29,764 nt of DNA from JAWXVD01 sp044425705 (GTDB lineage Bacteria; Bacillota; Clostridia; Lachnospirales; Lachnospiraceae): the NCBI GenBank assembly GCA_044425705.1, contig JAWXVD010000032.1:1-29764 (forward strand). Direction: 5' to 3'. The translations under genes were made by a program, and so were the position numbers. Shown here piece after piece: positions 16,253-22,669 of this stretch. Numbering within the stretch: the first letter of the stretch is position 1; each line of letters begins with the position of its first letter. Under the pieces are notes generated by a model that searched no databases, was not told the DNA's origin, and saw nothing but the letters and a program-made list of their open reading frames with translations.

Positions 16253-17671
16253 ATGGGATTTTGTCCTAATTGTTTTATGAAAACATCGGCAGCGAAATGT
16301 GAATATTGTGGTTATATAAAATTGTCGGATGTGGGAATGAATTTAATGCTACCAGTAGGCACGATTTTACATCAAAAGTATTTAGTAGGGCGTGTTTTAG
16401 GAGCTGGTGGATTTGGTGTTACTTATTTGGCAAAAGATATGTCAACAGGAGATAAAGTAGCAATTAAAGAGTATATGCCAGCTATGTGTGCAGTTCGTGC
16501 ACAAGATGGAAAAACAATTACCGCATCAGGACCTGAAAATAAAAAGATATTTGAACATGGGATTACTGTGTTTAATAGAGAAGTAGAAACGTTAAAACAA
16601 TTTGTCCAGACAGAAAGTATTGTGCAAGTGAATGATTCTTTTAGTGCCAATGGAACATCTTATTTTACTATGGAATTTTTAGATGGTATTACAGTGAGTG
16701 CATTAATGAGATCATCAGGAGGAAAATTATCAGTAGATTTGGCGAGACAAATTTTAATCGTTATAGCAAATACATTAAATTTGGTACATAACAAAGGGAT
16801 GTTACATCGTGATGTAAGCCCTGAAAATATATTGATTACAAAGAAAGGTGTGGTGAAACTAATCGATTTTGGTGCCACTAGATATTTTGTCAGTGAAAAA
16901 AGTCGAAGTTTATCGGTTGTATTAAAGGCTGGTTTTGCACCGCCAGAACAATATTCTAGTAAAGGAAACCAAGGACCTTGGACAGATTTATATGCTCTAT
17001 GTGCTACATTTTATAATATGGTAGTAGGGAAAAGAGCACCAGATGCACCTGATAGGCTTGGTGGTATGGGGTTAGTAAATTTACAAACTTATGGCATCTC
17101 ATCATCTCTTGCAACTGTCATTGAAAAAGGAATGGATATTGATTTTCGAAAAAGATATCAGAATATTTCCGAATTTTTACAAGCGTTAGGGATGGCTCAA
17201 ATGAACAAACCATCAGTAGAAAATGTACCACAGCCAGTGTCACAAATAGAAAATAGACAACAGCCCACACCACAATTAGAAAAAATCAAAGAAAGTAGTC
17301 AACCAAGAAATAGACCAGATGCTGTGATGCAAAAACCATTGCATGTAAAAATTGAAGGTACACCTTACGTACAGCTCATAAGAACAGACAGACAGGGTGA
17401 TAGATGGATTTTGCCAAAAAATTTGCCTATGATAATTGGACGATCAGCTGAAAAATGTAATATTATTTTGGAAAATCAAAATATAAGTCGTGTACATTGT
17501 GAACTTCGCTACTATGAAAAAGAATCAAAATTTTATATAAAAGATTTATCAACCAACGGTACGTTTATTGAGGAAGGGCGGTTGCCTCAAGGAAGAGAAT
17601 ACCCCTTGGAGCCTGGCAAGAAGTTTTATATTTTATCCAGAGAATGTACACTGGAGGTAGGCTTATGTTGA
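16253..17671 (+). CDS. Zinc-ribbon Ser/Thr kinase with C-terminal FHA domain
   Basis: 472 residues, cytoplasmic, no membrane segment. Zinc ribbon Cys4/Cys7/Cys16/Cys19; Hanks kinase domain at about 43-315 with glycine loop LGAGGFGVTY, ATP Lys72 (VAIKE), catalytic loop HRDVSPEN (Asp187) and DFG at 205-207 (LIDFGATR); then a polar linker rich in Pro and Gln; FHA domain at about 390-470 (MIIGRSAEKCNIIL, ISRVHC, LSTNGTFIEEG). The catalytic-loop Lys of HRDxKPxN is Ser, as in the other two kinases here. ATG 16253 is preferred to the adjacent GTG at 16250; GAGG lies 8 nt upstream. Its stop overlaps the next start (ATGTTGA). The FHA tail may bind its own or a partner's phosphothreonines. Confidence 0.95.
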   Translation: MGFCPNCFMKTSAAKCEYCGYIKLSDVGMNLMLPVGTILHQKYLVGRVLGAGGFGVTYLAKDMSTGDKVAIKEYMPAMCAVRAQDGKTITASGPENKKIFEHGITVFNREVETLKQFVQTESIVQVNDSFSANGTSYFTMEFLDGITVSALMRSSGGKLSVDLARQILIVIANTLNLVHNKGMLHRDVSPENILITKKGVVKLIDFGATRYFVSEKSRSLSVVLKAGFAPPEQYSSKGNQGPWTDLYALCATFYNMVVGKRAPDAPDRLGGMGLVNLQTYGISSSLATVIEKGMDIDFRKRYQNISEFLQALGMAQMNKPSVENVPQPVSQIENRQQPTPQLEKIKESSQPRNRPDAVMQKPLHVKIEGTPYVQLIRTDRQGDRWILPKNLPMIIGRSAEKCNIILENQNISRVHCELRYYEKESKFYIKDLSTNGTFIEEGRLPQGREYPLEPGKKFYILSRECTLEVGLC

Positions 17672-18543
17672 TGTTTAAAAAAAATAAGAAACAAATCATG
17701 GTTGTTACAGATGATAAACCTACTGTACTGATAACAGAAAATGAAGATAAGCAAAATGAAAAATCACCAATGAAAACCCCTCTCTACATTGATACAGCAT
17801 TGGCAAATCATGTAGGTACTAGAAAGTATCAACAAGATTCCGCCTATGTATTAGAACCTCTTAACAGGCAAGGCGATTGTTTTGGCGTGCTGTGTGATGG
17901 CATGGGAGGGATGGAAGATGGAGAATTGGTAAGTGCAGACGTTGTGGCATTTTTGGCAAATGCACTATCTAATATACCGGAGAATATGAATATTCCAAAA
18001 TATTATCAGGAATTAGCATTGGAAGCAAATGAAATGATTTTGCAAAAATATGTAAAACAAGGGAAAGAGGCTGGCACAACATTAGTGAGTGTGTTGATTC
18101 AACAAAATTTTTTGTATTGGGTTTCTGTAGGAGATAGTAGGATTTATATTATACGAAATCAAGAAATTGCTAGGATGACCACAGATCATAATTATATGTT
18201 GGAGCTACAAGAGTTGGTGAATGCAGGCAGTATTACCCAAGAAGAGGCAAATCATCATCCGCAAAAAGAAGCCTTGATCAGTTACATCGGTGCACCAGTT
18301 ATAGAACGCATAGATATGGCAAAAGAGCCATTTTTATTACAAAAAGAGGATATCATTTTACTTTGTAGTGATGGATTAACAAAATCACTGAGGGACCAAC
18401 AGATTTTAGAGCAGATACTATTGTCTGATGAACTGGCTGACAAAGCACGTAAGTTAACGGTAGAAGCACTAGATGCAAGTAGAGGAGGGCAAGATAATAC
18501 AACGGTGATATTAATTCGATACTTGGGGGGAGATGGTTGTTAG
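17665..18543 (+). CDS. PP2C-type Ser/Thr protein phosphatase (second copy)
   Basis: About 292 residues. It has a basic N-terminal tail of about 50 residues, then a complete PP2C domain: VGTRKYQQDSAYV, GVLCDGMGGMEDGELVS, YWVSVGDSRIYII, LLCSDGLTKSL and GGQDNTTVILI. Motif details differ clearly from the phosphatase at 13219, so this is not a recent duplicate. ATG 17665 is chosen because GGAGG (17653-17657) lies 7 nt upstream; ATGs at 17644 and 17671 fit less well. It is translationally coupled to the FHA-kinase upstream, suggesting a kinase/phosphatase pair acting on the same substrates. Confidence 0.95.
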   Translation: MLMFKKNKKQIMVVTDDKPTVLITENEDKQNEKSPMKTPLYIDTALANHVGTRKYQQDSAYVLEPLNRQGDCFGVLCDGMGGMEDGELVSADVVAFLANALSNIPENMNIPKYYQELALEANEMILQKYVKQGKEAGTTLVSVLIQQNFLYWVSVGDSRIYIIRNQEIARMTTDHNYMLELQELVNAGSITQEEANHHPQKEALISYIGAPVIERIDMAKEPFLLQKEDIILLCSDGLTKSLRDQQILEQILLSDELADKARKLTVEALDASRGGQDNTTVILIRYLGGDGC

Positions 18544-18640
18544 CATCTAACTAAGATCGAATCAGTATAAATAACAATTATAGAAAATCTTGCATGAGGA
18601 ATTTCTATAAAATAAAAATGAAAGAAAAGGAGTCATAGGT

Positions 18641-19309
18641 ATGAATTTAGTAAAATGTAATAATGGTCATTTTTATGATGGTGACCGATTTGGAACATGT
18701 CCACATTGTAATGCTAGTGCAATGAATGATAACAATTTAACAGTTCCAATTCAGAGAAATGATGAAGGAGATGCAGTAACAGTAGCACTGAGCCAATCTG
18801 TAGAATCAGTGCCTCAAGTATTAGAGTCACAACCAGTTCCAGAAACAAGCTCTTTGCAAGATGCGGTCAATGCAGCGGTACAGGGACAAGTAAATGCCCC
18901 AGTTGTAGAAGATGATAATAAAACGGTTGGATTCTTCTCATCTGTTATGGGAAAAGAACCAGTAGTAGGCTGGTTAGTGTGTACAGAAGGAGAACATTTC
19001 GGAGAAGATTTTAGATTGAAAAGTGGTAGGAATTTTGTTGGACGAGGAGCCAATATGGATGTTTCTATTACAAAAGACCAAACAGTAAGTCGTGAAAGAC
19101 ATGCAATTATCGTATATGAACCAAGAGGAAATGTATTTTTAATTCAACCTGGTGACAGCAAAGAGCTTTGTTACTTAAATGATGAGGTTGTGTTAAGTCC
19201 TCAAATGATTCATGGCCATGATAGGGTACTAGTAGGACAAACAGAATTAATGTTTATTCCATGCTGTACGGCACAATTCAATTGGGAAAAAACAAAACAA
19301 GAACAATAA
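18641..19309 (+). CDS. Zinc-ribbon FHA-domain protein (second copy)
   Basis: 222 residues, soluble. N-terminal metal site VKCNNGHFYDGDRFGTCPHC (Cys6, His10, Cys20, Cys23); an Ala/Val/Gln-rich linker at about 30-90; FHA domain at about 105-215 beginning KEPVVGWLVCTEG, with GRNFVGR and an intact VSRERH. A paralogue of the protein at 14007-14579 with a longer linker and a canonical phosphopeptide site. AAGGAG lies about 10 nt before the ATG. Likely a phosphothreonine-dependent adaptor for the kinases in this cluster; partners unknown. Confidence 0.9.
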   Translation: MNLVKCNNGHFYDGDRFGTCPHCNASAMNDNNLTVPIQRNDEGDAVTVALSQSVESVPQVLESQPVPETSSLQDAVNAAVQGQVNAPVVEDDNKTVGFFSSVMGKEPVVGWLVCTEGEHFGEDFRLKSGRNFVGRGANMDVSITKDQTVSRERHAIIVYEPRGNVFLIQPGDSKELCYLNDEVVLSPQMIHGHDRVLVGQTELMFIPCCTAQFNWEKTKQEQ

Positions 19310-19342
19310 AATTGGATGAATTAGAGATGGAGGAATAAAGAT

Positions 19343-20245
19343 ATGGAAAGTATGTTAAATGATATGGTATTACAAGAATTACAACCATTAATTGATGCAG
19401 CGATGGCTAGTGTAGGAATCACCATTGCAATCGTTATTATTATTTTAGGTGTAATGTGGGCATTGATGGGATATAAATGGCTCTGCATTGGAAGAAAAGC
19501 TGGATTAGATAAAGATTGGATGCCGTTTGTACCATTTGCAAAAACAATTTATCGACTTGATATTTTACAAGAATCATGGTGGAAAATGTTCTTTTTTGAA
19601 GGCTGGTGGTTATATGCAATCTTACTATATAGAATTATTGTAGCAATTAGCAGTGGAAAATGGATTACATTTGGTGTGATTGTAGTAAGCTTATATTTGC
19701 TTTCTTGTTTAGGATATAACGTTTATTGGCGTTTTAAATTTTATACCGCATTAGGTATGAAACCATATTTGGGTCTTGGTGTGATTATTCCGTTTGAAAT
19801 TGGACGTAGATGTTCTATGGATTATCATATCGCGTTTACTGATAATTTTGCTTTTGGTGGAAGCAGAGCAAAAACATCATCACCAAGAAGCAATGCTAGT
19901 GCACCTCAAAGAGCTCCAAAACAATCTAGTGCAGGCTCTATTAGTGGCCTATCAGGTATGTATGCAGGACAAGAGATTCCATTGGCAGCAAATGAAGAAT
20001 TACTTATTGGTAGAGATAACACAATGTGTAATTTAATCATTGACCAACGTGCAGAAAAATTAAGCAGAAAACATTGCAGTATTACATATGATGGTATGCG
20101 TGGTGTCTATATGGTAACAGATTTTTCAAGTAATGGTACTTATATTGACGGTGGAAATCGTTTAGTAGCTAACATGGCTACACAAATGCAAAGTGGAACT
20201 GTCATTGCACTTGGAAATAAAGAAAATCGTTTTAGATTGAACTAA
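19343..20245 (+). CDS. Multi-pass membrane protein with C-terminal FHA domain
   Basis: 300 residues. The N-terminal half is a small membrane domain: hydrophobic stretches at about 24-46 (GITIAIVIIILGVMWALM), 88-103 and 108-125, and possibly 142-152, with GRKAGLDKDWMPFVPFAKT between the first and second. A Ser/Ala/Pro-rich linker at about 175-200 leads to a canonical FHA domain at 210-298 (LLIGRDNTMCNLII, LSRKHCSITYD, FSSNGTYIDG). The membrane part resembles small DUF-type proteins of unknown function with a conserved PFVPFA loop; I cannot name it more closely. GGAGG precedes the start. Probable role: a membrane dock for phosphorylated kinase or partner proteins. Confidence 0.9.
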   Translation: MESMLNDMVLQELQPLIDAAMASVGITIAIVIIILGVMWALMGYKWLCIGRKAGLDKDWMPFVPFAKTIYRLDILQESWWKMFFFEGWWLYAILLYRIIVAISSGKWITFGVIVVSLYLLSCLGYNVYWRFKFYTALGMKPYLGLGVIIPFEIGRRCSMDYHIAFTDNFAFGGSRAKTSSPRSNASAPQRAPKQSSAGSISGLSGMYAGQEIPLAANEELLIGRDNTMCNLIIDQRAEKLSRKHCSITYDGMRGVYMVTDFSSNGTYIDGGNRLVANMATQMQSGTVIALGNKENRFRLN

Positions 20246-20447
20246 ATTGATAAGTATACAAAAATTCATTGAAAATTGTCTATGACAATGGGGATTAAAC
20301 GCACTGTTCAAGCTTGAACAGTGCGTGCACTTATTTATCATGTTCACATAGGATTATGCTGTAAATGCAAGGTACTGTGTGAACAGTAAATAGCACTTTA
20401 TAGATTAAATGGTAGCGTTTTTTGTTTAAAGGGGATAAGGAGTAGTT
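20246..20447. promoter_or_regulatory. Control region before the kinase-SBP gene
   Basis: The 202-bp gap before the second kinase, clearly larger than its neighbours. It holds a small hairpin (ATTGTC-TAT-GACAAT, 20275-20289), a 28-bp palindrome (20299-20326), a candidate SigA promoter TTGAAC (20314-20319) - 16 bp - TATCAT (20336-20341), and a second inverted pair TGTTCACA (20341-20348) / TGTGAACA (20378-20385). The ribosome binding site of the kinase gene (AAGGAG) lies at its right end. It looks like a transcription unit boundary inside the island. Confidence 0.6.
20299..20326. repeat. Perfect 28-bp palindrome centred on AAGCTT
   Basis: Every base from 20299 to 20326 pairs with its mirror partner; half-sites TGTTCA (20305-20310) and TGAACA (20315-20320) recur 20-60 bp downstream. 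The right arm contains the -35 element of the candidate promoter. In RNA it would fold into a strong hairpin, but the bases after it (GCACTTATTTATC) lack a proper T-tract, so an operator fits better than a terminator. Confidence 0.8.
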
Positions 20448-22658
20448 ATGGAATCGATTTGTTTTAACTGTTTTCAACAACGTGGAGAATATGAAGTGTG
20501 TCCTTATTGCGGACATATAGAGGGGACACCGAATACACCAGAATTTTTATTACAGCCAAAAACCAGATTGTGGGGACGGTATTTAATAGGTACAGTGCTT
20601 GGAATTGGTGGCTTTGGTGTAACTTATCGTGCATGGGATGCAAGATTGGCAACGGTGGTGGCGATTAAAGAATTTTTTCCCCAAAATTTAGCCAGTCGTA
20701 TACCAGGAGAAATGAAATTACGAGTATTTTCAGGAGAAAAGTTCGAGTCTTTTATTCAGCAAAAGAATCGCTTTTTAGAAGAGGGAAAGAATTTAGCAAA
20801 ATTCAATAATGATTCCCACATTGTAAATGTACTAGATTGTTTTGAGGACAATGGAAGTGCTTATATTGTGATGGAATATTTGGATGGGGATAATTTAAAA
20901 CAATATTTAGAAAAAAGAGGTGGTACCTTACCTATGGCAGAAGTAACATCCATTATGGAAGGGTTGTTACAAGGTATTGCTTCCATTCATAAGCAAGGTA
21001 TTATTCATCGGGATATTAGTCCTGATAATATTTATATATTAAGAGATGGCATGGTGAAGATTCTGGATTTTGGTGCAGCTAGATTTGTGGAAAAGGATGA
21101 TTGGACGCAGAGTGTGGTAGTAAAGAAGGGATATGCGCCACCAGAGCAGTATCGTAGTAATATGAAGCAAAGTGAACTTATTGATTTATATGCAGCAGGT
21201 GCTACCTGGTATAAATTATTAACGGGAAAAACACCAGAAGAATCTATTGAACGTTGGGAAAGGGATGTGCTAGAAAAACCCTCTCAACTAGTAGAGGGTA
21301 TAGATATACAAATAGATAAAGCCATTATGAAATCTATGGCACTTCGTCCAGAACTCCGATTTAAAAGTGCTGAGGATATGTTGGCAGCAGTAAGGGGAAG
21401 TACAGGGTTTGATTTTCCAGAAGAAGAATTGAAAAAGCGACGTAGGATACGTAGCTTTTCTATTGTGGCGGCCATTTCGTTTTTGTTTGCCACCTTAGGT
21501 GTGGCAGGATGGCAGATTTCTCATGCCCCTGCAACCATTATTGAACAAGGAGAAACTTTGGCAGATATGGACATTCAGCCAGATCAGATTACACTGTGGG
21601 TGTCAGAATATGATAATGAAACAGGGGTATATGATCAATTGGCGGAGGAGTTTATGCAGGCTTATCCACAACATAGTATAGAAGTAGTGACAAAATATGA
21701 TACAGAATTAGGGGCATTATATGCTTGCGATAATTATCAAGAGACAGATGCACCAGATATAACAACTATAGGGTTGTGGTATGGACAAGAGAAAGATGTA
21801 GATTATATGCCACTGTTAAATGGACTGGATATGTCCAATTACTATTGGTTGGAAGAGTTTCGAGATGATATAAGGGAAAACAATAAAAGGGGTTATTGTA
21901 TTCCTTTGGGACAGCAAGCTATGGTAGCCTATGGCAGTGATGAAAACGCTAGTCTGCATGGAATTACATTACCGACTACAATTAAACAGTTAGACGATAT
22001 TTGGAACATTTATGAAGCGGCACCTGCTGGCATGGATGTCCAGTGGTATGAGATGGTAAGAATAATGGATATGTATTTACCAGAGATTATGGAAGATGGA
22101 AGCTATAGTCCGAAACAGTGGGAAACTGATATCACAAAATATGCCAGTGTTTTGAAAGCAAAGGATGAGGCAGACTATGATGAAAATCAGTACGTCATGT
22201 TTGTGGGAGAAACAGGTAAATGGGATTATGAAAGAGCCATGGAAGAATTTCATGGGAATGTAAGAGTGATTCCTATTGAAAGTGATGGAAAGCTAGGTGG
22301 TGACACAACGGATAATATATTTGTGAATGGATCAAGTTCTGAAAATGAACAATTGGTATGTTTGCAATTCGTTCATTTTCTGCTCAGTGAAAAGGGACAG
22401 GAACTATTGCATGTATATCATGCATCTTCTATGCCATTAAATAAGAACGCCATGGACAGTTATTTTGAAGTATATCCAGCTATGGAAGCTATTCAATCTA
22501 GTTTAGAGGAAATGGAAGAAGCATATTATTATTGGATTGATGATAATTGGGATGATGAAATGAATGAGATATTCACACCATATGGTAATGAAAAACCAGA
22601 AAATTATGTAGAAATGGCAGTAGATGCTTTTATGAATTATGAAGTGGAAGAGTACTAA
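20448..22658 (+). CDS. Zinc-ribbon Ser/Thr kinase fused to an extracellular solute-binding domain
   Basis: 736 residues. Zinc ribbon Cys5/Cys8/Cys18/Cys21; Hanks kinase at about 44-318 with LGIGGFGVTY, ATP Lys74 (VAIKE), HRDISPDN (Asp189) and DFG 207-209; a basic stretch (KKRRRIR, 329-335) and one transmembrane helix at about 336-356. The outer part, 380-736, resembles an SBP family 1 protein: ITLWVSEYDNETGVYDQLAE at its start, APDITTIGLWYG, and near the end VCLQFVHFLLSEKGQELL with SSMPLNKNAMD, the layout also seen in the SBP lipoprotein at 27391. The kinase is thus expected inside and the ligand-binding domain outside. Inferred role: solute binding directly controls a Ser/Thr kinase. AAGGAG precedes the ATG, and the next kinase follows 11 bp after the stop. 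Confidence 0.93.
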   Translation: MESICFNCFQQRGEYEVCPYCGHIEGTPNTPEFLLQPKTRLWGRYLIGTVLGIGGFGVTYRAWDARLATVVAIKEFFPQNLASRIPGEMKLRVFSGEKFESFIQQKNRFLEEGKNLAKFNNDSHIVNVLDCFEDNGSAYIVMEYLDGDNLKQYLEKRGGTLPMAEVTSIMEGLLQGIASIHKQGIIHRDISPDNIYILRDGMVKILDFGAARFVEKDDWTQSVVVKKGYAPPEQYRSNMKQSELIDLYAAGATWYKLLTGKTPEESIERWERDVLEKPSQLVEGIDIQIDKAIMKSMALRPELRFKSAEDMLAAVRGSTGFDFPEEELKKRRRIRSFSIVAAISFLFATLGVAGWQISHAPATIIEQGETLADMDIQPDQITLWVSEYDNETGVYDQLAEEFMQAYPQHSIEVVTKYDTELGALYACDNYQETDAPDITTIGLWYGQEKDVDYMPLLNGLDMSNYYWLEEFRDDIRENNKRGYCIPLGQQAMVAYGSDENASLHGITLPTTIKQLDDIWNIYEAAPAGMDVQWYEMVRIMDMYLPEIMEDGSYSPKQWETDITKYASVLKAKDEADYDENQYVMFVGETGKWDYERAMEEFHGNVRVIPIESDGKLGGDTTDNIFVNGSSSENEQLVCLQFVHFLLSEKGQELLHVYHASSMPLNKNAMDSYFEVYPAMEAIQSSLEEMEEAYYYWIDDNWDDEMNEIFTPYGNEKPENYVEMAVDAFMNYEVEEY

Positions 22659-22669
22659 GTAGGAAAGGG

